A DNA stretch of 33,610 nucleotides from Hyphomonadaceae bacterium (GCA_019747815.1 JAIEQJ010000098.1:1-33610); one strand, 5' to 3'; shown: positions 14,334 through 22,700, counted from the stretch's first letter. Notes: a model not told the origin generated them from the sequence alone. Numbers and translations: made by a program.

Positions 14334-15785
14334 TTATGCTTGCCGCAGCGCGAACGACTTGATGTCGGGACGCGTTCCAAGCTCCTTCACGAGCGTGAGG
14401 AGCGGCGTCTCCATGAGCGGGTAGTCGGGGTTGATTGGCCCCGCATCCTTCAGTGTCCGGAACTGCGTGTCGTCGTAGAACGCCGCCAGCAGCAGGTCGT
14501 CGTCCGACTTGAAGGGGCCGCGCGTCTTGCGGATGCGATCGAGAGCGGGAGCAACCCTCGCGCCGGGGCGCTCCCTGATGGGTTCCGCCCCACGCGTGAT
14601 CTTGTCGTAGAGATTGGGATCGATCGTGCCGGCAATCTCGCCGTAGCCTCCGCGCACGTACAGCCTCACCTCGTCGGGCACGGTCTCGTAGCGCGAGAGC
14701 CCCTTGTCGCGGCCCATCACGTTGAGCACGGCCTGCGTGACGATGTACTGCGCAAAGGGGCTGACAACGATCGGGTAGCCGAGGTCCTCGCGCACATGCC
14801 ATGCCTCTTCCAGGATTTCCTCGAGGCGGCCTTTCAGGCCCATGGTCTCGAGCTGGTAGGCGAGGTTCGAGACCATGCCGCCGGGGCATTGGTGCTGGAA
14901 ATGGAACTCGTCGTACTCGTTGGGCGTGCCGACGGGCTTGCCTTCCCGCTCGGCGATGTAGGCCAAACGCTCGGCCACCTCGCGGATGATCGTCAGGTCG
15001 ATGCCGACCTCGTGCCCCCGGCGGCGCAAATTGGCGACCACCCGCTCGGTTGGCGCGTGGGAGACGCCGTTGGCCAGGACGGACGTCGCAGTGTGCACCA
15101 CGTCCACGCCGTGGTGCACCGCTTGCAGGACCACGTAAGGGGCAAGACCGGAGTTGCAATGCATGTGGATCTGCAACGGGCGCTTGCCAAGCGCACCCTT
15201 GATCGCGGGCACCAGCGTCGCGATGCGCTCCGGTGTCAGAAGCCCGCTCGCATCCTTGAGGAAGACAGCATCGACGCCGAGCTTGATCAGGTCCTTGGTC
15301 TTGCGCACGTAGTACTGGTCGGTGTGCACTGGACTATGCGTGAAGACCAGTCCCGCAGCGACGTACATGCCGTGGCGCTTGCCGGCCTTGATCGGAATCT
15401 CAAGGTTGCGCATGTCGTTCAGCGCATCGTACGGCGTGTGATAGCGCATGCCGTTGGCGAAAAAGCGCTCGGCGGCCAGCTCCACAACGTCATCGGCGAA
15501 GAACTCGAACGTGAAGAGGCTCTGACCGCGCGTATGGATGATGAGAGGTGTGTCGTTTACCCAGGACGACACCATACGCATGCGCTCCCACGGATCCTCA
15601 CGCAGATAGCGCACGCACACGTCGAACACGGCACCGCCCACCAGGTCGATAGCCTCAAAGCCGGCGCGATCGAGCCGGGGCGCCAGCTCGCGCATCATGC
15701 TGGTGGTCATGCGGGTGGCCCACAGGCACTGATGGCCGTCGCGCAGCGTCACGTCGATCAGACGGATGGGCGAGCGGCTAGCCAT
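14334..15785 (-). CDS. HMGL-type carboxyltransferase subunit (pyruvate/oxo-acid carboxylase or oxaloacetate decarboxylase alpha-like)
   Basis: A 483-residue protein. The TIM-barrel carboxyltransferase domain (about 5-290) has the metal aspartate Asp16 in VTLRDGHQCLWATRM, the transcarboxylation lysine Lys177 in VFLKDASGLL, and metal histidines His207/His209 in IHMHCNSG. A PYC_OADA-type C-terminal domain follows (about 300-470: QHQCPGGMVSNL, then VSPFAQYIVTQAVLNV). No biotinyl domain is attached; a separate AccB-like protein supplies it. The region after the metal site, HTRGQSLFTFEFFADDVV, departs from the RGxNxxGY pattern I associate with pyruvate carboxylase and oxaloacetate decarboxylase, so the acceptor may differ. 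It overlaps the biotin carboxylase gene by 8 nt. Confidence 0.85.
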   Translation of the reverse strand: MASRSPIRLIDVTLRDGHQCLWATRMTTSMMRELAPRLDRAGFEAIDLVGGAVFDVCVRYLREDPWERMRMVSSWVNDTPLIIHTRGQSLFTFEFFADDVVELAAERFFANGMRYHTPYDALNDMRNLEIPIKAGKRHGMYVAAGLVFTHSPVHTDQYYVRKTKDLIKLGVDAVFLKDASGLLTPERIATLVPAIKGALGKRPLQIHMHCNSGLAPYVVLQAVHHGVDVVHTATSVLANGVSHAPTERVVANLRRRGHEVGIDLTIIREVAERLAYIAEREGKPVGTPNEYDEFHFQHQCPGGMVSNLAYQLETMGLKGRLEEILEEAWHVREDLGYPIVVSPFAQYIVTQAVLNVMGRDKGLSRYETVPDEVRLYVRGGYGEIAGTIDPNLYDKITRGAEPIRERPGARVAPALDRIRKTRGPFKSDDDLLLAAFYDDTQFRTLKDAGPINPDYPLMETPLLTLVKELGTRPDIKSFALRQA

Positions 15786-17124
15786 TCGCGAACTCCGTCT
15801 CTACCCACCGGGTGTGCACCGAGGCGTCAAGGAAATCCGGATGGGTCAGCACCTGCCGGTGGAAGCTCAAGGTTGTGGCAATGCCCTCAGCGCGAAAGCT
15901 GTCGAGCGCCAGGATCGAGCGCGCAATGGCCTCCTTGCGATCCTTGCCGTACGTGATCAGCTTGCCGAGCAGCGAGTCGTAGTAGGAGGGCACCGAATAG
16001 CCTCGGTAGACATGGCTGTCGAAGCGGACATCCCGCATGCGCGGCGGCTCCCATTTTGCCAGCGTCCCCGGAGCGGGCGCGAAGCCGCGGCTCGGATCCT
16101 CCGCATTGATGCGTAGCTCGATCGCGTGGCCTTCGCTCTTCACACCGCCCTTGGGAAAGGACAGCCGCTCGCCCGCCGCAACACGCAGTTGCTCCACGAC
16201 CAGGTCCACTCCAGTCAGCATCTCCGTCACCGGGTGCTCCACCTGGATGCGGGTGTTCATCTCGATGAAGAAGAACTGCTTGGTGCCGGCGTCGTAGATG
16301 AACTCGACCGTGCCGGCGCCGACGTAGCCGATGCCGGCAGTTAGCTCCACAGCCGCGTTGCAGATGGCGCGCCGCGTCGAGGCATCCAGGACAGGGGAAG
16401 GGCCTTCCTCAATGAGTTTCTGATGGCGGCGCTGCACACTGCAGTCGCGTTCCCACAGGTGCACAGCGCGGCCATGCTTGTCGCCGAACACCTGCACCTC
16501 GATGTGGCGCACCTTCGCAACGAAGCGCTCGAGATAGATGCTGCCGTCGCCGAACGCGGCCAGGGCCTCGCTGCTGGCCTGCTGGAACAGCCCGGCGAAG
16601 GAGGCGGCATCGAGCGCGACCCGCATGCCGCGGCCGCCGCCGCCGGCGAGGGCCTTGAGCAGGATCGGATAGCCGATCGACTCTGCCGCCTTGGTCGCCT
16701 CCTTCACATCGGTGAAGGCGCCTTCCGAGCCTGGAACGAGCGGCACGCCGAAACGCTTGGCCGTGCGGCGGGCCTCGGCCTTGTCGCCCATCATGGCAAT
16801 GGCTTCGGCAGAAGGGCCAATGAACGTGATCTTCTCAGCCTCGCACTTGGCGGCGAACTCGGCACGCTCCGACAGAAAGCCGTAGCCCGGATGCACGGCA
16901 TCGCACTCGGTCGAGAGTGCCGCCTGCAGTATTGCCTGCTGATCGAGGTAGCTTTTGCCGGCAGGCGCGGCGCCGATTCTGACGGCGCGGTCGGCGGCCC
17001 AGATGTGCGCGCAGTTGTCGTCGGCCTGCGAGTAGACGGCCACCGTTTCTAGCTGCAGCTTGCGGCAGGCGCGGATGATGCGCAGGGCGATCTCGCCGCG
17101 GTTGGCGATCAAAACTCGCTTCAA
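15778..17124 (-). CDS. Biotin carboxylase (AccC-like)
   Basis: A 448-residue ATP-grasp enzyme that carboxylates biotin on its carrier protein. Landmarks: MKRVLIANRGEIALRIIRAC at the start, HPGYGFLSERAEFA, the glycine-rich loop KALAGGGGRGMR, HIEVQVFGDKHG, ERDCSVQRRHQKLIEE, and the catalytic FIEMNTRIQVEHPVTEM; length is normal. Leucine in the usual MNTRLQVEH is isoleucine here. It is the first gene of a minus-strand operon (biotin carboxylase, carboxyltransferase, carrier) and diverges from an SDR gene with a 179-bp promoter region between. A separate fatty-acid AccC is expected elsewhere in the genome, so this copy is probably dedicated to the neighbouring pathway. Confidence 0.93.
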   Translation of the reverse strand: MKRVLIANRGEIALRIIRACRKLQLETVAVYSQADDNCAHIWAADRAVRIGAAPAGKSYLDQQAILQAALSTECDAVHPGYGFLSERAEFAAKCEAEKITFIGPSAEAIAMMGDKAEARRTAKRFGVPLVPGSEGAFTDVKEATKAAESIGYPILLKALAGGGGRGMRVALDAASFAGLFQQASSEALAAFGDGSIYLERFVAKVRHIEVQVFGDKHGRAVHLWERDCSVQRRHQKLIEEGPSPVLDASTRRAICNAAVELTAGIGYVGAGTVEFIYDAGTKQFFFIEMNTRIQVEHPVTEMLTGVDLVVEQLRVAAGERLSFPKGGVKSEGHAIELRINAEDPSRGFAPAPGTLAKWEPPRMRDVRFDSHVYRGYSVPSYYDSLLGKLITYGKDRKEAIARSILALDSFRAEGIATTLSFHRQVLTHPDFLDASVHTRWVETEFANG

Positions 17125-17192
17125 CGGGCCCTCATATGGCTGCGGCGAAGGTCACAGCGCGATCTTGGCATTCAAAAATTTCGTTTTGCAAG

Positions 17193-17215
17193 ATGTTTTA
17201 TTCCGAAACATGATA
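17193..17215. promoter_or_regulatory. Putative operator in the divergent accC-like/SDR promoter region
   Basis: ATGTTT (17193-17198) and AAACAT (17206-17211) form a 6-bp inverted repeat with a 7-nt spacer in an AT-rich patch. The right arm extends to AAACATGATA (17206-17215), whose reverse complement TATCATGTTT matches TATCATATTT in the BKACE promoter at 20061-20070. The IclR-family regulator at 19020-19898 is the natural candidate to bind both. Confidence 0.45.
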
Positions 17216-17303
17216 ATATCTTCGCGCCGAAGTGTTCCGGCGCGCGCGTAGACATAGTCTGACGGGGCCGCAAGAGGCGAACGGCGCACGGAGGGTTCTC
17301 GAC

Positions 17304-18077
17304 ATGCAGGGCAAGGCTGATCCCCTTTTTGACATGCTAGGCCGTGTCGTTGTGATTGCGGGCGGTGCCGGCGGCCTCGGGGCGCCCATGGCACGCGCGC
17401 TCTGCGAGCGCGGTGCGCGCGTCGTCGTGGCGGACATCGATGCACGGCGTGCCCAGGAGGTGGCCAGCCATCTCGTCGCCCACGGGGGCGAAGCGCATGG
17501 CGTCCCTCTTGATGTGACGGACCCGGCCTCCTGTGCGAGCGCCATCGATGTGGCCTTGCAGCACTGGGGGCGGTGCGACGGGCTGATCAACGCCAGCGGC
17601 ATCTACAGGGTCGGCCCTGCACTCGAGCTGGCGGACACCGAATGGCAGCGAACGATCGATGTCAACGTTACGGGGGCGTTTCGCTTGGCTCGCGCGGCCG
17701 GCAGGCTGATGACGCGGCAGCGGGACGGCAGCATCGTGACGCTGGCCTCGGTCTCGAGCATTGTTGCCAACCCCAACTATGCAGCCTACGCAGCGAGCAA
17801 GGCTGCTGTTGCGCATCTGACGCGTGTACTCGCGGTGGAATGGGCAGCACTGGGTGTTCGCGTCAACGCGATCGGTCCGGCGGTAACGCCAACACCGCTT
17901 GCCGCGCCCATTCTTGAGGATGAGAAGACCCGCGCCGGAGCCCTGGCGCGCATCCCGATGGGCCGCCTCGGAACGCCGGAGGATTTGCTGGCGGCGGCGA
18001 TTTTCCTGATGTCGCCCGGCAGCGCTTTCATGACGGGGCAGATGCTCTATGTTGATGGCGGCCGCAGCATAAGCTAG
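17304..18077 (+). CDS. SDR-family NAD(P)-dependent oxidoreductase
   Basis: A 257-residue classical short-chain dehydrogenase. The ATG at 17304 has GGAGGG 8 nt upstream and fits the family; the longer frame from 17232 does not. The cofactor motif is GGAGGLG (about 20-26), acidic Asp near 44 in VVVADID suggests NAD preference, then NASG (NNAG position), the catalytic Ser in LASVSS, and YAASK with the Tyr-Lys pair. The end GQMLYVDGGRSIS is typical. It probably oxidises a hydroxy acid or alcohol to a keto compound. It diverges from the carboxylase operon and converges on the TauE/SafE gene with a 19-nt gap. Confidence 0.9.
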   Translation: MQGKADPLFDMLGRVVVIAGGAGGLGAPMARALCERGARVVVADIDARRAQEVASHLVAHGGEAHGVPLDVTDPASCASAIDVALQHWGRCDGLINASGIYRVGPALELADTEWQRTIDVNVTGAFRLARAAGRLMTRQRDGSIVTLASVSSIVANPNYAAYAASKAAVAHLTRVLAVEWAALGVRVNAIGPAVTPTPLAAPILEDEKTRAGALARIPMGRLGTPEDLLAAAIFLMSPGSAFMTGQMLYVDGGRSIS

Positions 18078-18096
18078 CTAGTGGCTCTCTGAGAAC

Positions 18097-18840
18097 TCAG
18101 ATGAGGAGGGCGGTGCCCCCCATAGCCAGCATCATGCACAGCGCTATGGTGCGTACGCCACGGTCGGTAAGTCGAGTGAACGCCTTCATGCCCAGCCACG
18201 TCGTTCCCAAGTAGCAGGCTGCCAGCGCCGCAGTGCCTGCCACCAGCCGCGTCGTCACAGCCCCGCTCATGTACAGCGATATGAAGCCGATCAATGATGT
18301 GGCGCTAATGAAGACTGTAAGGATGGCGCGGGTGTTTTGGATGGGGCTCGGTCCGGACAGGAGGAACAGCACGACCGGCGGCGCACCGATTCCGGTCGCG
18401 CCGAGCAGGACCCCGGCTAGGCTGCCGATCGCGACCGACATGCTTGATGGGGCCTCACGCGCATAGCGCAACCCGGTGAGCATGGCGAGGCTGGAGATGA
18501 CGACCATTGCTCCGATCATCCTGCGGGCCAGCACCGCATCGACCCCTACGAGCACCTGGGTACCGACCGGGATGGCCAGGCACGCCGGCACGATCAGCAA
18601 GGAAAACTGCCTTAGCGGCAGATCCTTGTGGACGGCAGGCACCATAATCAGCGCAGCGATAGCCTCTAAGCCCAGGGAAATCACCACTGCGGGGACCGGT
18701 CCAAGCAGAATGCCAAGTGGCGGCGTCATCAGCATGGCCCCACCAAAACCGGTGATGCCGCGCATGATACCTGCCGCAGCAACTATGCCGGCTACGAGCA
18801 AAATGGCGGCAATGTCGGAGGGCACGGTGCCTACCGGCAA
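18097..18840 (-). CDS. TauE/SafE (TSUP) family membrane permease
   Basis: A 247-residue protein with about eight transmembrane helices. The TauE/SafE mark is the glycine-rich first half-repeat GIMRGITGFGGAMLMTPPL (about 24-42), echoed in the second half by GVLLGATGIGAPPVVLFLL. Family members move sulfite, sulfoacetate or other small organic anions. The open frame begins at TTG 18840 without a ribosome site; GTG 18825 with AGG just upstream is a likely alternative start that removes five residues. It lies beside the SDR gene and downstream of the IclR gene on the same strand (179 bp gap without a supportable gene). Substrate unknown. Confidence 0.88.
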   Translation of the reverse strand: MPVGTVPSDIAAILLVAGIVAAAGIMRGITGFGGAMLMTPPLGILLGPVPAVVISLGLEAIAALIMVPAVHKDLPLRQFSLLIVPACLAIPVGTQVLVGVDAVLARRMIGAMVVISSLAMLTGLRYAREAPSSMSVAIGSLAGVLLGATGIGAPPVVLFLLSGPSPIQNTRAILTVFISATSLIGFISLYMSGAVTTRLVAGTAALAACYLGTTWLGMKAFTRLTDRGVRTIALCMMLAMGGTALLI

Positions 18841-19019
18841 TCAGCCAGATTGCATTCGAAACGCTGCCCGTGCCTATGGGCGAGCGCAATGCGGACATGC
18901 CAGCAGACGGGACTGCAGCACCGGGCCTCGTCGCCGGCGAGATCGTACATCTTGAGCGTCATCATCCCCCTCGAAGCAGTCCCTGGACGCCCCCCACGCC
19001 CTACTCTCAACGCGTCAGT

Positions 19020-19898
19020 CTAATCCCTGGCTCCCTTGTCCAGGCCGCGTTGATCTCTGCGGCTGAACTGTTGGCTGAGCTTGTCGGCGGCCTGCATCAT
19101 CAAGGGCACCTGCTGCAGAGCCTTGCCGATCGAAAGGCGGGCGGCCGGAGCCGAGATGGCAAGCGCAGCGCAGAGCACGCCGTCCGCGTCGCGGACAGGA
19201 ACGGCCAGGCACACGACACCAGCGAGGAACTCCTGATCATCAACGGAGTAGCCACGCTTCTTGATCTCGGCCGCCTCCCGATCGAGGGCCGCCGAGTCGC
19301 AGATCGTGTTCTCCGTGTAGCGGTGCAGGGTCGATACGCCGAGCAACTCGCGACGCTTGGCTGACGGCATCTCGCTGAGAAACAGCTTTCCCATCGACGT
19401 GCAGTGCAGCGGCACGCGAGACCCTGGTTCGAATTTGAGCCCGAAGGGCCACTTCGCTTCGACGCGCTCGATGTAGACGACGGCGTTACCGTCCATCACG
19501 CCGAGATTGCACGTCTCGCCGACGGACCTCGATAATTCCTGCAGGATCGCCTGACGCGGGGCGGTCTCTGCCCAGTAGCGCAGGACATCGAGCGCAAAAT
19601 CCACCAATCGTGGGCCCGGGCCGCGCAGCCGGCCGCGGACACCACGTTGCAGCAGGCCATCATTTTCGAGCTGGCGCACGAGGCGGTGCATGGTGGGCTT
19701 CGGAACGTCGGCGAGCGCCGAGAGCTCGGAAACGCTGAGGTCTCGGCGCGTGCGTGCCGCGGTCTCCAGCACCACGAATGCCCGGAGTGTCGATCCACCG
19801 AGACCTCCGTCGCCGCGCACCTCGGAGGGCGGCAAGATGACGTTCTGGACGCGCCGTGTCGTCATGTCGGGCTGTGAGGAGCGCGAAGTCTTGGCCAT
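19020..19898 (-). CDS. IclR-family transcriptional regulator
   Basis: A 292-residue regulator; the ATG at 19898 has AGGA 5 nt upstream, whereas the longer frame to 20198 is not IclR-like. The N-terminal extension (about 1-35) precedes the winged helix (about 36-95: TLRAFVVLETAARTRRDLSV, then KPTMHRLVRQLENDGLLQR). The effector domain (about 110-280) has GETCNLGVMDGNAVVYIERV, the PLHCTSMGKLFLSEM motif, and GVVCLAVPVRDADGVLCAAL. IclR proteins respond to aromatic or short-chain organic acids. It is divergent from the BKACE genes, with a palindrome-containing promoter region of 187 bp between, and is probably their regulator. Confidence 0.93.
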   Translation of the reverse strand: MAKTSRSSQPDMTTRRVQNVILPPSEVRGDGGLGGSTLRAFVVLETAARTRRDLSVSELSALADVPKPTMHRLVRQLENDGLLQRGVRGRLRGPGPRLVDFALDVLRYWAETAPRQAILQELSRSVGETCNLGVMDGNAVVYIERVEAKWPFGLKFEPGSRVPLHCTSMGKLFLSEMPSAKRRELLGVSTLHRYTENTICDSAALDREAAEIKKRGYSVDDQEFLAGVVCLAVPVRDADGVLCAALAISAPAARLSIGKALQQVPLMMQAADKLSQQFSRRDQRGLDKGARD

Positions 19899-20034
19899 TT
19901 GAATCCTGCCGGTGTGCGACGCAAAGCCTGAACGCGAATGCTGCAACGTTGTCTCGGGACTGAGACGAATAGTCAATCGCTGCGAAAGAGAGCCAAGCGC
20001 ATGAGCACCCTTGTGGGCTTCTCCGATACAGCAT

Positions 20035-20070
20035 ATCATTTTATGGTCGTTTTCATATTGAAATATGATA
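20035..20070. promoter_or_regulatory. Palindromic operator upstream of the BKACE genes
   Basis: TCATATT-GA-AATATGA at 20053-20068 is a perfect 7-bp inverted repeat; its core TTTC-ATATT-GAAA is the kind of site bound by IclR-family dimers. A second TATCATTTTA at 20035-20044 faces TATCATATTT on the other strand (20061-20070). The block ends just before the ribosome site of the first BKACE gene, so binding there would control it, and it lies 137 bp or more from the divergent IclR start. Confidence 0.6.
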
Positions 20071-20085
20071 GATGGAGAGACGCTG

Positions 20086-20994
20086 GTGAAGCCGAACCTT
20101 ACGCATCCTGGCAAGGTCATCATCACAGTCGCAACGACCGGCGGCTTGCATGGCCGAGAGGCCAACCCGGCCCTTCCCGAGCAACCCAAGGAAATCATTC
20201 AGAATTTCAGAGACTGCTATAACGCCGGTGCGGCGGTGGCGCACATGCATGTGCGCGACCAGCGCGGCGTTACCACGGCGGACATCGATGTCTACGGCGA
20301 GGTGGTGGACGGCGTCATGTCCGGCTGTGCCGGCATGATTACACAGGTCGGCAATGGCATCGGCCTGCGCTATGAGAACCCCAATGAGGAAGGCAAGCAC
20401 TTCACGCTCGAAGAGCGCATGAATCTGCTTAACATCCAGCCCGTGCCCGATCAGCTCACCCTCAATCTCGGCACCTTCCACTTCGAGCACAAGAACAGCG
20501 AGTTCCTATTCTACAACTCGAAGAGGTGGAACGCCGAGTTTGTGAAGGGATGCAGGGAGCGCAGGATCGGCAATGAGCTGGAGGTCTATGACCTCAGCCA
20601 TATCCAGAACGCGCTGGACCTCCTGGAGCGCGGCGTGCTGGAGCCGCCGCTGCATTTCAGCTTCGTGCTCGGCATCAAGGGCGCAATACCGGCGACACCG
20701 CAGAACCTGATGGCGATGCTCGACGCGATCCCCGAAGGATCGAGTTGGCAGGTGGTGAGCATAGGCAAGCACCAGCTACCCCTCAGCGCGATGGTGCTGG
20801 CGATGGGCGGCAACATTCGCGTCGGCATGGAAGACAACGTGTACTACTCGCATGGCGTACTGGCCGTCAGCAACGTGCAGCTCGTGGAACGCGCGGTGCG
20901 AATCGCGCGCGAGCTCGGCCGCGAGATCGCCAGTCCCGACGAGGCGCGCGAGATTTTGCACATGCCGAAAGCGCCGCAGCGACGGCCATCATAG
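20086..20994 (+). CDS. Beta-keto acid cleavage enzyme, BKACE/DUF849 family, paralogue 1
   Basis: A 302-residue TIM-barrel enzyme. GTG 20086 is preferred because GGAGAG lies 6 nt upstream; the in-frame ATG at 20065 falls inside the palindrome and lacks a ribosome site. Family residues: zinc ligands His53 and His55 (AHMHVR), and Arg245, Glu249, Asp250 (IRVGMED). BKACE enzymes condense a beta-keto acid with acetyl-CoA and release acetoacetate plus a CoA ester. Unlike its neighbour, it lacks the TTGPGG substrate loop (QVGNGIG instead) and the TLDLNTMWF motif is TLNLGTFHF, so it probably uses a different keto acid. Probable operon with the second BKACE gene (87-nt gap). Confidence 0.88.
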   Translation: MKPNLTHPGKVIITVATTGGLHGREANPALPEQPKEIIQNFRDCYNAGAAVAHMHVRDQRGVTTADIDVYGEVVDGVMSGCAGMITQVGNGIGLRYENPNEEGKHFTLEERMNLLNIQPVPDQLTLNLGTFHFEHKNSEFLFYNSKRWNAEFVKGCRERRIGNELEVYDLSHIQNALDLLERGVLEPPLHFSFVLGIKGAIPATPQNLMAMLDAIPEGSSWQVVSIGKHQLPLSAMVLAMGGNIRVGMEDNVYYSHGVLAVSNVQLVERAVRIARELGREIASPDEAREILHMPKAPQRRPS

Positions 20995-21081
20995 ATTGGC
21001 GCGTGCCGCCGGAGCCGGGACACAGGTTCCGCCTCCGGCGCCGCCCAGCGCCGATAGGACTCCATGGATTTTGCATGAGCA

Positions 21082-21972
21082 GTGAGCGCGAAGATGAAGC
21101 CGACGATCCTGACCTGCGCGGTGACGGGCACGCACCCGACGCGGGAGCACAATCCCGCCTTGCCCGTTACGCCCGAGGAGATTGCGGAATCCTGCATTGG
21201 TGCGGCCAAGGCTGGCGCCGCCATCTGTCACATCCATGTGCGCGAGCCTGATACGGGCCGCCCCAGCATGAAAATCGAATACTACCGGGAGGTGATGAAC
21301 CGCATCCGCAGCAGCGGCACGGACATGATCATCAACCTAACCACGGGGCCGGGCGGACGCTACATTCCAAGCGACGCCGATCCGGCAAAGCCAGCACCTG
21401 GCACCCTGTTCAAGATCCCCGAGATCCGCGTGCAGCACGTCATGGAGCTAAGGCCCGATATCTGCACATTGGACTTGAACACCATGTGGTTCGGTGGCGG
21501 CGCGGTGATCAACACGCCGCGCAATCTGCGCATCATGGCGGGGTACATGTATGCGGCGGGCGTGAAGCCGGAGATCGAGGTGTTCGACACCGGCGACTTA
21601 GTAATGGCTCAGGATCTGATGGCCGACGACACTATCAAACGGCCCGCGCTGTTCCAGATCGTTACCGGCATCAAATACGGAATGCCGTCGAGTCCTGAGG
21701 CCATGCTGCTTGCCAAGTCGCTCTTGCCAAGGGACTGCGAGTGGGCGGCTTTCGGTGCGGGCCGCCACGCCTTCCGCATGCTCGCGCAGGCAGTGATCCT
21801 GGGTGGCCATTGTCGCATCGGCATGGAAGATACCGTGCACATCGCCAAGGGCACACTGGCTCCAAGCAATGCGGCGCTCGTTGAGAAGGCCGCACGCATT
21901 GTTGATGCGCTTGGCAGCAAACTTGCCACCGTGGACGAAGCGCGCAGCCTGCTCGGCCTGAGGGCTGCATAG
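21082..21972 (+). CDS. Beta-keto acid cleavage enzyme, BKACE/DUF849 family, paralogue 2
   Basis: A 296-residue protein starting at GTG 21082 (ATG 21094, four codons later, is possible; neither has a strong ribosome site). It begins KPTILTCAVTGTHPTREHNP, a typical BKACE opening. Zinc ligands His50 and His52 are in CHIHVR, the substrate loop is NLTTGPGG (85-92), and Arg245, Glu249, Asp250 are in CRIGMED. All catalytic-type residues expected from the Kce-type enzymes are present. It follows paralogue 1 on the same strand and converges with the Liv-type operon. It likely yields acetoacetate and an acyl-CoA from an imported or SDR-generated beta-keto acid. Confidence 0.9.
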   Translation: MSAKMKPTILTCAVTGTHPTREHNPALPVTPEEIAESCIGAAKAGAAICHIHVREPDTGRPSMKIEYYREVMNRIRSSGTDMIINLTTGPGGRYIPSDADPAKPAPGTLFKIPEIRVQHVMELRPDICTLDLNTMWFGGGAVINTPRNLRIMAGYMYAAGVKPEIEVFDTGDLVMAQDLMADDTIKRPALFQIVTGIKYGMPSSPEAMLLAKSLLPRDCEWAAFGAGRHAFRMLAQAVILGGHCRIGMEDTVHIAKGTLAPSNAALVEKAARIVDALGSKLATVDEARSLLGLRAA

Positions 21973-22079
21973 ATCACTACTGACCCATCTGCACCGATTC
22001 TTTGCGCTGACTAGCCCATCCTCCGGGGCCCGAGTTGCCTTCTCGACTACTTCCGAGATGTCCAAGGGCTGACCCTGGC

Positions 22080-22700
22080 TCAGGAACCAGCCAGCGCCCC
22101 CAAGTACGTGCGAACATCGGCTTGAGCCACAAGACCGGCATAGTCGTCATGGGGGCAAACTCGGCCACCGCTGACGAACAGAAACCGCTCGCAAATCTCG
22201 CGCAGAATATCGAGCTGGTAGGGCGCCGTCGGATGCAGGCAGACGAACACCAGCCGGCCTTCGGCACGCAGCTTGCGGAAGAAGTCCAGCATGAAGCCGA
22301 TGTAGCCGTCCTGCGTGTTGAACTGCGGCTCGTCGAACAGATGCACGAGCGGATAGGCGCTGCCTGCCGGCTCAAGCAGAAACGACGGCCTGCTCTTGGA
22401 GAAGCGCCGCACCTGATAGGACTGGTGATAGTGGATGGCGAGCCGGTCACGCTGGCGGTAGCGTACACGCTGCATGTCCTGTCCGGCCACCACCACGCGG
22501 CCGGCAGACGGCGCGTTGGACCCGGCGATCATCTCGAACAGCGTGGTCTTGCCAGCCCCGTTCGGGCCCATGATGCCGACGATCTCGGGTTTCTCGAATG
22601 CGCGATCGATATCAAGCTGAAAGGCCGGTGCGCGATCGAACACGCCACGGCGATAGACCTTGGATACGCGCTCAAGCGCCAGCAGCGGTGCTGATGTCAT
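22080..22700 (-). CDS. Degenerate ABC-type ATPase without the LSGGQ signature, Liv operon
   Basis: A 206-residue ATP-binding protein starting at ATG 22700, which overlaps the LivF stop (ATGA). It has an intact Walker A GPNGAGKTT (45-53), a Q-loop-like IHYHQ (89-93), Walker B-like LVHLFDEP (118-125) and a switch-like LHPTAP (155-160). The ABC signature is missing: between the Q-loop and Walker B only about 25 residues remain (RRFSKSRPSFLLEPAGSA), and the D-loop is FNTQDG. The helical subdomain is much reduced. It is not obviously broken, since there is no frameshift and its ends are clean. It could be a regulatory or heterodimeric ATPase partner of LivF/LivG. Last gene of the six-gene operon. 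Confidence 0.7.
   Translation of the reverse strand: MTSAPLLALERVSKVYRRGVFDRAPAFQLDIDRAFEKPEIVGIMGPNGAGKTTLFEMIAGSNAPSAGRVVVAGQDMQRVRYRQRDRLAIHYHQSYQVRRFSKSRPSFLLEPAGSAYPLVHLFDEPQFNTQDGYIGFMLDFFRKLRAEGRLVFVCLHPTAPYQLDILREICERFLFVSGGRVCPHDDYAGLVAQADVRTYLGALAGS

Noticed and set aside
14310-15956. 548-codon plus-strand frame antisense to the carboxyltransferase
   Set aside because: It lies opposite a gene with intact catalytic motifs and reads as low-information His/Val/Gly-rich sequence.
18841-19019. Possible small gene between the TauE/SafE and IclR genes
   Set aside because: Frames here are short, lack ribosome sites and show no protein-like pattern; the stretch is treated as intergenic.
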